From Raphanus sativus (taxonomy: Eukaryota > Streptophyta > Magnoliopsida > Brassicales > Brassicaceae), in contig NC_079512.1 of the NCBI RefSeq assembly GCF_000801105.2, positions 2,976,263 through 3,040,262 on the forward strand: a stretch of DNA of 64,000 nucleotides, given 5' to 3'. Within the stretch, counting starts at the first letter, position 1, and every line of letters begins with the position of its first letter. The translations under genes and the position numbers were made by a program. The notes beneath the pieces are model-generated. The model was not told the DNA's origin. It made no database searches and saw nothing but the letters and a program-made list of their open reading frames with translations. This document shows, piece by piece, positions 10,181 to 20,078 of the stretch.

Positions 10181-13100
10181 CTACTGTCGAATCTGTCGTG
10201 GCCTTAAGGAACCATCAACATCTTCTCGCACTAAATCAACAACATCCAAAGGTGCAACATCTAAGTTATGAAATCCAAAAGGAAAAGAAAAAGCCAGGTT
10301 GGCTAAACCATCAGCTAAGCGGTTTGCTTCCCTGTACACGTGAACTATTCGGACCAACCAGTCCCTTGTCAAGAAGCCATGACACAGCCGTGTCAGGAAA
10401 GACAGTGGATGAGCATCCCCAATCCCTGTCGTCAAAAACTCCACTACCATCTCAGAATCCACTTCCAACTCTACTCTGTTAATACCTTTCCCCCACGCAA
10501 ACCACAAACCATAATACACTCCCCAAAGTTCCGCCAAAGGAGCAGAGCATCTGCCTAAGTTAACTGCAAAACCTCCACACCATTCCCCATCTCCATTACG
10601 CAAGACTCCTGCTGCAGAGGCCGGCCCTGGGTTCCCACGCGATGCTCCATCAGTGTTGAGCTTCATCCATCCCACTCGGGGAGGCTTCCATCCTACCATA
10701 ATCTCAATCCTGTTTCCCACAGCTCTACGCCCGTTTTCCGCCTCCCTTGCTAACATCACTTCCTTAGCTAAATCTTTTAAAAATTTTACACGATCTCTCC
10801 AAAGTCGATTCTCCCCAAAGACATTCCCACATCTCCATTTCCATCCCCACCAAACAGCTATCGCAAATAGCGTAGCCCAAGGGGTACCACTCCCTTCCTC
10901 TTTGTCACAGAGATTCCTGTAAAGCCACTCAAACAAAGGCATTGAAAAAAAGGTCCTCCTCTTCGTAGCTGGGACAACTCGCATCCATATACCTGACATT
11001 GCTGGACAGTCCCTAAGCACATGTAAGATTGACTCTATTCCTCCTTTACAGACCTGGCACACATCAGTTCCACTAAGATGTCTCCTATGTCTCTCTTCAT
11101 TCGTCATGATTGCCTGATTCCCAAGCAACCAGAAAAAAGTTTTTACTCTCTCAGGAGCCACCACACGCCACATCTTCTTAAACAAATCCCCCATATTCGG
11201 CCTTGGGATGTCATTTCGTGTGAGTAGCTTGTATGCGGAGCTCACTGTAAATTGGCCATTTGGGGTCTCTCCCCAAGCTAACCGGTCCCGCGCTCCAGTT
11301 ATTGTATCAACCACCACAGTCGCAAGCTCAAGTCGTATCTCCTCTGTTACAAATGGAGCAATTCTCGTTAAATCCCAGCCTCCACCAACGATCCACAACT
11401 CTCTAGCTGTAACATTTTCAAAACCGTATGGAAGGTCTACAATCACATCTGCTCCCAATGTTTTGCTTGAGAGCCACCTATCCGTCCAAAACTTAATTTC
11501 TCTTCCATTACCCATTACCCACCTATGTCCAGGAACAACCACTTCCCTGATACCTGATGCCACACTCCGCCAAGTAGAAGACACCGTACGTCCCACTGTC
11601 ATCCAAGATGTGTCATGCATATCTCCCACTGAGTATTTACTGCGCAGCACTCTGGTCCATAAACTCTCTCTATCATTTTGCAGTCTCCAACCCACTTTAG
11701 CAATCAAAGCTTTATTCATACTTTTAGACTCCCTAATCCCAAGCCCGCCTTCTTCTTTTGGTTTGCAAATCTTATCCCAAGATACCAAGTGCTGTCCACT
11801 CCCCCACACAAAGCTTCTAGATAAACTATCCAGTTTCTCAAGGATACTAACCGGTAGACAAATCGTACTCATCGAGTGTACCGGTATGGATGATAGGACC
11901 GACTTAGTCAAAGTTATCCTTCCTGCAAGGCTTAGAGTTTGTCTCTTCCAACCCGTTAAACGTGACGCCACTTTCTGAAGGACTTCTCCAAAGGTGTCTT
12001 TATTTATTCTCTTCTGTAAGATCGGCATTCCCAAGTACTTCCCCAGATCAGTTGTTGACTCAATTCCACTCACTCGGCTTATCAAGTCCCCCCGCTCTCT
12101 AGGCACATTCTTAGAAAAGAAGATTTTAGACTTCGGGAGACTTACTTTCTGCCCAGAGGCTCTGCAAAACCTTTCCAAGACTGCTCTAATTACTCTTACT
12201 TGCGACACTGATGCTTCAGCAAACAGGATTAGATCATCTGCAAAGCATATATGAGATAGTTTTGGTCCACCTCTCGATAAGCTTATCGGTTTCCATCGTT
12301 TCTCCACCACCGCCTCGTCTATCATGTGGCAAAGTCTCTCCATACACAGCACAAATAAGTATGGAGACAGCGGATCCCCTTGACGGAGACCCCGTGATGG
12401 TTTGAAGGCTTCTGTCTTCTCTCCATTCCACAGTATACTCATCGACGGGCTAACGACACATTCCATTATCCATCTGACCCAGATCTCATTCAAACCAGCC
12501 ACTCTAAGTGTATCCTCCAGGAAGTCCCAACGCACCCTATCGTAGGCTTTCTCCAAATCCAGTTTCAAGAGCATCCAGCCCTTCTTTCCTTCTTTTCTTC
12601 GCATAGAATGAACTGCTTCCTGCACCACCACAATGTTGTCTACACTTAGTCGGCCTGGGATAAAGCTAGACTGTGCAGGGCCAATCAGCTTAGTCATAAC
12701 ACCCTTCAATCTTCCCACCATAGCTTTCGTTATAGTCTTGAATAGTACATTGCAGAGACTGATAGGACGAAACTGCGTAATACTCTCTGGCTTTAACACT
12801 TTCGGAATCAGAACAACCAGAGCATCATTGGTCCCTTCCGGTAGCTTCCCAGTATCGAAGAACAGACGAACAAATCTGACCACTGAGGCGCCTACTGTCT
12901 CCCATGAATTTTGGTAAAAGATAGGCTGGAACCCATCGGGCCCTGGCGCCTTATAACTCCCCATAGCTCTAACCGCCTTCTCCACATCCTCTGCAGAAAA
13001 CGGTTTATTCAGTTGCGCATGATCTTCACCAGTGAGATGCATAAAGCCCCTCGCCATTAGGCTTTGCATCTCTGTATCAACATCCTCCAATGAGTATAAC

Positions 13101-14296
13101 CTCTTGAAATAGTTAACCGCAAGCTCTTCTAGTTCCTGAGCATCTGAAACCCAATGCACCTCATCCCTTTTCAACATATCAATCCGGTTACGCCTCCTCC
13201 TGATGATTGTCGACGTGTGGAAAAACTTTGTATTTCTATCCCCATACACAATCCACTTCTCCCGCGATTTTTGGAACCAAATGAGTTCTTCCTGCTCAAG
13301 TACTATCTCAAACTCCTTAAGTAGCTCTCCCTCTTCAGCCAGCAGCTCATCAGTCTGGTTACGTTCGATTTGGCCCTGTATTTCTTTAATCTTCGTGGCT
13401 AAATCTTCCTTCTTCTTTTGAACACTCCCAAAAACTTCTTTATTCCACTTTCGCAGTTTCTCTGCCAACCTCGCTAGAGCTTCTCTCGTGTCTATTGTCG
13501 GATCCCACGAAGCTATTAACATATCTTGAAACTCACTGTGCTTCAACCAAGCTGCCTCAAACCGAAAAGGCCTTCTGCAGGCGTTCCCTTTAACCTCTGG
13601 CGTCAGTTGTAAGTACAGAGGTGCATGATCTGAAGCCAAGAACGGCAGGTGTGTAACTCTAGCCTCTTGCCACTTCAACCTAGACTGAGCACAGCATAAA
13701 ACTCTATCTAACCTTTTGGCAACGAAGGTACTCTTCTTCCTCCCTCTCTTCCATGTAAATTGGTTCCCACTGAAACCCATATCTATAAGCGACATGTCAT
13801 TGATCCAATCACCAAAAGTCAGTGAATCTTCCGACAGCCCCCCACTTCCACCACTTCTCTCATCTAGCCTCACGATCGTGTTAAAGTCTCCACCAATAAA
13901 CACCGGCTCAACAACATTCTGGATTATCTCCCCTAATTCCTCCCATAAACCTCTCCGACGACTAGGAGTAGGAGCAGCGTACACCACAATCAAATTGATT
14001 GCCTCAGCTCCACTCCCTACTCTAGCATGGATAAACTGCTCAGAAGACTTGACCACTTCAAGCTCTCCTATCTCTGACCTCCATAGTAGCCAAAGGCCCC
14101 CACTCTGCCCACACGCATCCACTCTGAACGAGTTTTCAAAACCCAAACGTTGACAAATCCGTCCTGCAGCCGATCCACTCGCATGAGTTTCGAAAATAGC
14201 AAGGACGTCGGTACGGAACTTCTTCATCAGGTATCTTATCGATCTGCGAAACTGAGGTTTATTTGCCCCCCGGCAATTCCAAAGAATGCACTTCAT
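10181..14296 (-). CDS. LINE ORF2: endonuclease, reverse transcriptase, RNase H
   Basis: This polyprotein nicks target DNA and copies the element RNA at the nick. It has 1,371 residues from the ATG at 14296. In order: an APE-like endonuclease (ILWNCRGANKPQF at the start; GGDFNT and SDHAPL further on, about 1-235); reverse transcriptase from about 430 (KAPGPDGFQP, PISLCN, LDLEKAYDRV, FADD in place of YADD); a zf-RVT region (QFTVSSAYKLL to CQVC); and a C-terminal RNase H (LNTDGASRGNPGPA). C-terminal RNase H is known from a subset of plant L1 elements. An open frame extends upstream through a GTG at 14326, but ATGAAGTGC at 14296 begins the endonuclease and is preferred. No frameshift or stop is present. 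ORF2 lies in the same frame as ORF1, 42 nt after its stop. Confidence 0.95.
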   Translation of the reverse strand: MKCILWNCRGANKPQFRRSIRYLMKKFRTDVLAIFETHASGSAAGRICQRLGFENSFRVDACGQSGGLWLLWRSEIGELEVVKSSEQFIHARVGSGAEAINLIVVYAAPTPSRRRGLWEELGEIIQNVVEPVFIGGDFNTIVRLDERSGGSGGLSEDSLTFGDWINDMSLIDMGFSGNQFTWKRGRKKSTFVAKRLDRVLCCAQSRLKWQEARVTHLPFLASDHAPLYLQLTPEVKGNACRRPFRFEAAWLKHSEFQDMLIASWDPTIDTREALARLAEKLRKWNKEVFGSVQKKKEDLATKIKEIQGQIERNQTDELLAEEGELLKEFEIVLEQEELIWFQKSREKWIVYGDRNTKFFHTSTIIRRRRNRIDMLKRDEVHWVSDAQELEELAVNYFKRLYSLEDVDTEMQSLMARGFMHLTGEDHAQLNKPFSAEDVEKAVRAMGSYKAPGPDGFQPIFYQNSWETVGASVVRFVRLFFDTGKLPEGTNDALVVLIPKVLKPESITQFRPISLCNVLFKTITKAMVGRLKGVMTKLIGPAQSSFIPGRLSVDNIVVVQEAVHSMRRKEGKKGWMLLKLDLEKAYDRVRWDFLEDTLRVAGLNEIWVRWIMECVVSPSMSILWNGEKTEAFKPSRGLRQGDPLSPYLFVLCMERLCHMIDEAVVEKRWKPISLSRGGPKLSHICFADDLILFAEASVSQVRVIRAVLERFCRASGQKVSLPKSKIFFSKNVPRERGDLISRVSGIESTTDLGKYLGMPILQKRINKDTFGEVLQKVASRLTGWKRQTLSLAGRITLTKSVLSSIPVHSMSTICLPVSILEKLDSLSRSFVWGSGQHLVSWDKICKPKEEGGLGIRESKSMNKALIAKVGWRLQNDRESLWTRVLRSKYSVGDMHDTSWMTVGRTVSSTWRSVASGIREVVVPGHRWVMGNGREIKFWTDRWLSSKTLGADVIVDLPYGFENVTARELWIVGGGWDLTRIAPFVTEEIRLELATVVVDTITGARDRLAWGETPNGQFTVSSAYKLLTRNDIPRPNMGDLFKKMWRVVAPERVKTFFWLLGNQAIMTNEERHRRHLSGTDVCQVCKGGIESILHVLRDCPAMSGIWMRVVPATKRRTFFSMPLFEWLYRNLCDKEEGSGTPWATLFAIAVWWGWKWRCGNVFGENRLWRDRVKFLKDLAKEVMLAREAENGRRAVGNRIEIMVGWKPPRVGWMKLNTDGASRGNPGPASAAGVLRNGDGEWCGGFAVNLGRCSAPLAELWGVYYGLWFAWGKGINRVELEVDSEMVVEFLTTGIGDAHPLSFLTRLCHGFLTRDWLVRIVHVYREANRLADGLANLAFSFPFGFHNLDVAPLDVVDLVREDVDGSLRPRQIRQ

Positions 14297-14338
14297 CAGA
14301 TATTTGTAATAGATCACTAAAATCACCGGGGCAAAATA

Positions 14339-15970
14339 TTATGCCTCCATACTCTTCGCTCCTTCTCCCAACTGACCTCCACCATCTTCCGATTCATCCA
14401 GAGTTGGAATCGCCGACGGTGCCAATATCTCCTGTATGTTCCTCCGCTCACCAGCCTGACCGGAGTTCTTCTCCCTTTCCCCTGATTCTCCATCTCCGGC
14501 GAAAGCACCACCAGGTCTGCCAAGACTCTCCTTCTCCACTCGAAGTCTCTTTCCACTCATCGATAGATCCAGCTCTCCTCTAGCTGGGCCATAAATTAGT
14601 CCACGTGTAGGCCCAACAGGCTTCAATTTGGACTTTTGAAAGTATGGGCCTCGCAAAGTACTCCCCTTCTTCTCCTTCGGGCCCAATCGGACAACCTGCT
14701 CACTTCCTTTCTTCTCAGTTGCAGTGAACTGCATATTCTTCTCATTATGGCCAAACGCAATAGCTTTTCCACGAACCCGACTCAAATCTTTCGAGCTCAG
14801 GTTCACCGTATCTTCATTCTCTTTATTCTCATCTATTCTCCCAGTATCCTCGATGAGCTCCTCCTTCTCCCTTTCTTCAACTAAGCTCCCAAACCTATTG
14901 GATACCTTTATTTCCTTCCCCGCGTTCCCGTTACGTGCTTCCCTTAACTTACTCCCCACCATATTTTTACCTTCATTACTCTGCATCGAGCCTCCTGCCT
15001 GCCTCATTTGTTCAGGCTTCCTCCTCGCCTGTTTTCCTTGGATAAATCCCTCGTCCATTTCTTTGGCTTCCGTGTTCACATGATTAACAATTGCTTGATT
15101 GTTCACTTGACTCGGTGCCTTCTCTGTAGCATTTCTTGGGCATGCATGAACGAGATGACCATACATACCACATGTCGAGCATATGGCTGAGATCCCTTCA
15201 TAGGAAACATAATACCTCTCACCATTTATCATCACCGACCCCTTCAATGGCTTATTGAGGTTGACCTCCACACAAATTCTCGCAAATCTCGCCCTTTCAA
15301 ACTTCAAAGTTGTTCCATCTACCTTAATTGGCCGTCCTAGCCCTTTGGCTATTCCCATCAGAATCGTTTTATGATAAAAGTTAACTGGGATGTGTGATAA
15401 GCGAACCCACACCGGAGTAGTCACTATATCATCCTTCAATGGATCAAACTCCGGAGTCCATGCTTGTACCATAAGATAGCTGCCAAAAGCCCTCCACGGA
15501 CCCCCTGATAGGGCAGCCATATACTCCTCCTCTAGCTCGAAACGTACCATAAAGAATTGTCTAGGAAGATCCATGACAAACATCGACCCTTTTGGTTTCC
15601 ATAACTCTTTTAGTTTTCTGTTAAGATTCGAGATTGGAACATTCCTCCCCAAAACCCTAACGATCATGCATCTCTTCCACAAGTTATTCATAGCCATCAA
15701 CACTTCATCTTCTATCGTTATCACCGGTTCTCCATCTTCACCATTCGGAAACTCCAATCTCAATCTTGACTCCACGAACTCTTCTCCCACGGCTTCCTCC
15801 GGAACAGGCATCCCTCCAGCGTTACTCCCCACTACTTTCTGCAACCAAGAGCCAGAATTATCTGGTGGATCTCCCGGTGGCCTTCCCTTCCCTCCGATAT
15901 CCTCCATGGTAGCATCCTTTCCTTCCTCGCCCAAACCCTCAAAATCGTCTCCCAAAACCCTAGCCGTCAT
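14339..15970 (-). CDS. LINE ORF1: DUF4283 / CCHC zinc-knuckle protein
   Basis: This is the nucleic-acid-binding protein of the LINE, expected to coat its RNA. It has 543 residues from the ATG at 15970; the frame extends back to a GTG at 15982 within the leader. A DUF4283 region covers about 65-235 (MNNLWKRCMIVRVLGRNVP to ARFARICVEVNL). It is followed by a zinc knuckle (CSTCGMYGHLVHACP, about 270) and a long charged, low-complexity C-terminal half. The stop is TAA at 14341-14339. The next 14 codons are open in the same frame and lead into the ORF2 ATG. This is the usual ORF1 type of Brassicaceae L1 elements. Confidence 0.92.
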   Translation of the reverse strand: MTARVLGDDFEGLGEEGKDATMEDIGGKGRPPGDPPDNSGSWLQKVVGSNAGGMPVPEEAVGEEFVESRLRLEFPNGEDGEPVITIEDEVLMAMNNLWKRCMIVRVLGRNVPISNLNRKLKELWKPKGSMFVMDLPRQFFMVRFELEEEYMAALSGGPWRAFGSYLMVQAWTPEFDPLKDDIVTTPVWVRLSHIPVNFYHKTILMGIAKGLGRPIKVDGTTLKFERARFARICVEVNLNKPLKGSVMINGERYYVSYEGISAICSTCGMYGHLVHACPRNATEKAPSQVNNQAIVNHVNTEAKEMDEGFIQGKQARRKPEQMRQAGGSMQSNEGKNMVGSKLREARNGNAGKEIKVSNRFGSLVEEREKEELIEDTGRIDENKENEDTVNLSSKDLSRVRGKAIAFGHNEKNMQFTATEKKGSEQVVRLGPKEKKGSTLRGPYFQKSKLKPVGPTRGLIYGPARGELDLSMSGKRLRVEKESLGRPGGAFAGDGESGEREKNSGQAGERRNIQEILAPSAIPTLDESEDGGGQLGEGAKSMEA

Positions 15971-16141
15971 CACGTTCGTCACTTTTACTTTTATATGAGA
16001 TTCTATTGTTGTTCGGTTATTTAAGGAAGTTTAAAATTAAATATTATTGGATTAAATAGATTTTGTTAGAATTAAATCGATTTGATTAAGATTTAAATAA
16101 AAAATCATATATTTTAAATAAAACAATGGCATTAAGGTGTA

Positions 16142-17766
16142 TCAATACTATTAAAACATGAGCGATATTTATCGACTACTTTTTAGACTATCAAAAAAGT
16201 CTATGTTGGTTATTTCTCTAATAATCTAATTAACTTAACATATTATATATATTCATATATTTATATATCTAATTTAATTGTAATTAAATATACATAATTC
16301 CTTAAATAGGGGAACTAACTAACTAAGATATTATTTTTATAAACTAGTGAATTTAATTTATATAAATACAAAATTTCATTACAAATAAATTAAATTTTAT
16401 TTATTAATGTAATAAATAACTATATATGTCTATTAATTCGTAAATATACAACTATATATTAATCCTAATGAAAAAAACATACATGAAAATTTTTTATCTA
16501 CTTACAAATAGTCTTGATTGGACAATTTCATTGATTTATATTCTATTTTTTCTCTTACAACTAACTTAACTACTATTAATATATACTATATTCAATCTAT
16601 TATTTTAATATTTTCAGAATAAGATATCTAAGAAGATATTGTCAAGTATCATTTTCCAAGATTTTATTTTACTAATATCTTTTAATATCTTTTTATTTAA
16701 TATGTAAACATAAAATTCTTTTAAATATTTAGTTTTAAATAATAAAATTAGTATAAATATTAATAAAATTATTTACAAATATTAATTCTTTCATTACAGA
16801 ACAAGAAATAATACCCATAATATTTATATTCATAATTAAATTAATACATCAACTAAATATAAAGTGACTTAATTCATTTATTAAATATTTTACAAATCAT
16901 AAAACTAAAGACTAACATACATTCATGAATTTTACCACATATACTTCAACGTATTATAACAAAATAGTAAATTAAGATATATAAAATAATAAATAATTAC
17001 ATAGTTAAATTAAAATATTAAACATAATTCAATATAGTATGATATGGGTTGAATGAAATATAGTTAATTTATATAATCTTAAAGTAAGCTTTGACCAAGA
17101 TAAAAATAAAAAATAAAATTTTACTATAATTTACAGTTTTAAAATATAAGTAAATTAATAAGGACGGGTTATATAAATGAATTATCTTAGTTTCATAAAA
17201 TTATATTTATTAATTTTAATTTAATTATCTATAAAATAAAAAAATTAATAAAAATACATGTATGAAATTTCTAATTTTAGTAAATTATATTTATTAATTT
17301 TAATTTAATTATCTATAAATAAAAAATTTAATAAAAATACATGTATGAAATTTCTAATTTTCAGTAAATAAATTGTTGGAAAAAACTGTTTCCGTATATC
17401 CGGGTCAGGAAAATATAAATATATTATCTTATTTCAAAAATAACAGAACGGTTATATATCTCTTGAACAAAAAAGGAAAAATCATAATTGAACTGAAATA
17501 GAAATCCAAAACAAAAAACAACCTAAAACCAAAACCAAAACCGAATATCATATTTAAACATATTGGTGAACAAAAAGACGAGTTAAATAAATTTGTCAAC
17601 AAAAAATATATATAAATATCTTATGTCCCAACGAGAATCATCAAAATGCAAACTTTTAAGATTGATAATAATCCCAGACATTTAACAAACCCGAAAGATC
17701 AATGCATAAGATGATAACAAAAAAAAGATCTTGCCCGCCCTTTTGAAAGGACGGGTCAAATTCTAG
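16142..17766 (+). mobile_element. Non-autonomous Helitron
   Basis: The 5' end is TCAATACTATTAAAACATG after a host A (16141). The 3' end is a hairpin CCCGCCCTTTTG / GAAAGGACGGG (17734-17755), then TCAAATTCTAG and a host T. The interior is AT-rich and contains a direct repeat of about 95 bp (ATTATATTTATTAATTTTA, near 17205 and 17283). No coding frame is present. Confidence 0.7.
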
Positions 17767-17826
17767 TATACTTTTAAACTCCATGGTGATCTCAAAAAGA
17801 TTTTTCGGTTTTAATGGTATAGATTA

Positions 17827-19605
17827 TCTATTACTATAAAAAAGAGTTGGTTCTCTCCTGCTGACACGTCAGCTGCCACATAAGAAATTCGGTCGATGAG
17901 CGTTCGACACGTGTCATCTTTAATGAAACGATGCGTCTTGGTTTTGTGTTCCGTCTGGGCTTGCATTTTTTAGGCTTATTATCATTTGTTTATTGCGGCC
18001 CATCGAATAGTAAGTACGCGCAAACCCTAGGTCAATCCGTTGAATGCGTTTGTGTTCTTCGTATCCTTTCGTTTAGCGGAGACGATAAGGATCCAGATAT
18101 AACCTACCGTACAGTTTAATCTCCAGCTCACACTCATGACGGCGACTTCACCAACCCGTTTTGCCAAGCTGCTCTGAAGCTTTCAACTTTGTCCGACTTA
18201 CCGAGCGGCTTCTTCTACTCGCGGTTGTGGTCCGTCTCGAGTGGTCTCTAATCTTCGAATATCTGCCAAGAAAACGCGGTCTCTCTTACTCCGAAGCGGT
18301 CGCCCACGGTCTCTTCCCAGTGCCAGATTTGTCCCTGTCGAATCGTCTTCAACCTCACCGTCTCGGAGCTTCACCGCGACCAAGCTTCTTCCATGGCGTC
18401 AAGTCTCCATTTCCGCGGCTTTGATCCACCACGGGATTATCATCCAGGCCTTATCAGCTCTCCGTCGTGCTCTCAGCCATCGCCATTATCGGAATTAGCC
18501 TCAATTTTGGGGAAGGGAAAGCTCGCTCTCTCCAATGGTGGATTTTAGATAGTTTGCACATCTAGCCATTGAAGTTTCAGCTATTTACTCTTTGACCCCG
18601 GCTTTATTGAAATTGAGAAATATCTTCTTAAATTAAACTCCATACTTTTAATGTTGCAATCTGGCCCTCCGTGTATTTGCATAATGGTGCGTTGGCTTTT
18701 GCTTATTTTTAGTTTGACCCCAAAGTCATAAAACGTGCAGATTGGCTCTCGATTTTCGGCCAAAACTTCTTAAATGTACAATAAAACCCTGTTACATGCA
18801 AATGTACAAATGTATGCACTTTTTTTGGAACAACCGTGCAGATTGGCACTTTTTCTACAGATTGGCACTTTTCACAGTTTAATAATATAGATGTTTTTAA
18901 AAAGAGTAAAATTAGTATTTAAAATGCTCTCTAAAATGACTTATATGAACTTTAGAGACATGCTAAAGACCTATAAAAACATGAGATATTAAAAGTTCTA
19001 AACTTTAATTTTGCTCTGGTTGATTCAGATCGAAGTGATCTGAGAGATTAGTGGAATTATTGAGGAAAAGTTAATAGATTAAAAAAAATTTCTACGAAAA
19101 TAAGATCATAATAAAAAATTAATAGATAATAAAAAATTAGAAATGACTGTTACGAAAATATAATAAAATACAGAAATAAAAAATATAAAAACAAAAATGA
19201 ATAATTTTTATATAAAATAGATAAGTTAAGTTATTTATGTAAAGAATTCTAAATAAACTATAAAAAAGATTCATAACTGTGAAAAAATAAAATATATAGT
19301 TATATAGTCGATAAGATACACACAATATAAAATAATGTAAGAGTATGAATAAAACCAGATAACTTCAAATTAAACAAATAAATTGGCAATTCTATACTAT
19401 CAAAATAAAAATATAATAAAATTCCAAATAAAAAATCTTATTAATTGTAAGTAAAAATTTAGTTAATTGTAAAGAGAATGAAACTGGATAAAGAATAAAA
19501 ATAAAATATAGAAAAAAAAATTTAAAATAAAAAAATATAAAAAATAAAAATATTTATTCTAACTTTTTAAATTATTATTCCGCCCGTAGGGCGGGCCTGT
19601 CCTAG
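17827..19605 (+). mobile_element. Non-autonomous Helitron with a GC-richer passenger segment
   Basis: The 5' end is TCTATTACTATAAAAAAG after a host A (17826). The 3' end is a hairpin CCGCCCGTAGGGCGG (19580-19594) with CTAG at 19602-19605 and a host T. The hairpin-to-CTAG spacing is normal. A SINE has since inserted next to the 3' end. The stretch 17880-18560 is clearly richer in G and C than the rest, suggesting a captured genic fragment. Confidence 0.65.
17880..18560. other. GC-richer segment inside the Helitron, possible captured gene piece
   Basis: Base composition shifts sharply from the AT-rich flanks and several short open frames overlap on both strands. None gives a protein I recognise or a coherent splice model. 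The sequence looks like 5' UTR or coding DNA of a host gene picked up by the Helitron, with stops in each frame. The origin is not identified. Confidence 0.35.
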
Positions 19606-19612
19606 TAATTTT

Positions 19613-19803
19613 TTTTTTTTTTGAATTATACAGAGGTATCCTGGCCCCACAGAAGTGGTCCAGACTAGTCATGTGTTGCCACATGTCGGTCCTCTGTCCC
19701 TGGCGATGCCGAAATGTTAATTCCTCAGTGGCCGGGATTCGAGCCCAGGTGGCGGAACTCACAGCTGTGAACCCTTTACCAATTGAGGTAGAAGCCCCGG
19801 TTG
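19613..19803 (-). mobile_element. tRNA-derived SINE
   Basis: The insertion is flanked by the 15-bp duplication TGTCCTAGTAATTTT (19598-19612 and 19804-19818). On the minus strand it starts with a tRNA-like head holding box A-like ACCTCAATTGGT and box B-like GGCTCGAATCC, the internal Pol III promoter. It ends in a poly(A) tract (T's from 19613 to about 19622 on the plus strand). There is no tRNA cloverleaf with a matching acceptor stem, so it is not a functional tRNA gene. Confidence 0.88.
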
Positions 19804-20013
19804 TGTCCTAGTAATTTTATATAGGATAGTTTCGGTTTGCCTTTCTCCTACTCTCAGTTGTCACATAAAAGCCCCGTTTGAAATTTACTTTCTTGACAAT
19901 TTACGATTATCTTACAAGTCAGACTTTTCCAGTTTTGGTGTTGTTTTTGGATAAACTTGATAAGGCAGTTCTTAATTTCCTTTTTTTCCTTTTTTCCTCT
20001 TTACACGGTAATT

Positions 20014-20020
20014 TATATAA
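20014..20020 (+). promoter_or_regulatory. TATA box of F-box/kelch gene 1
   Basis: TATATAA lies 59 bp before the ATG at 20079 and is conserved in gene 2 (23763-23769), followed in both by (G/A)(G/A)CAGTTTCT. This conservation supports the chosen start codons. Confidence 0.6.
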
Positions 20021-20078
20021 GGCAGTTTCTCACCTCTCTTGTCTCACTTGTCAGTTGTCACCAAAGAAAAACAAATCA

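Larger units (their letters stand above)
10116..15992 (-). mobile_element. L1-type LINE retrotransposon, nearly complete
   Basis: The insertion is flanked by the 18-bp duplication ATATGAGATTCTATTGTT at 10098-10115 and 15993-16010. Its 3' end is a poly(A) tract, seen as T's from 10116 to 10128 on the plus strand. Both coding frames, ORF1 (15970-14339) and ORF2 (14296-10181), are open end to end. Only 22 bp precede the ORF1 ATG, so most of any 5' UTR promoter is missing or this lineage has a very short leader. Long plus-strand open frames inside it are antisense shadows. Confidence 0.95.

Noticed and set aside
10093..15998. Several plus-strand frames of 60-256 codons
   Set aside because: Antisense shadows of the LINE coding frames on the minus strand; no domain or splice support.
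19613..19803. tRNA-like head with box A and box B
   Set aside because: Flanking duplications and the poly(A) tail show a SINE; no matching acceptor stem for a functional tRNA.
19878..20078. N-terminal extension of F-box gene 1
   Set aside because: The frame lacks an ATG there and runs across the conserved TATA box; the ATG at 20079 matches the layout of copy 2.
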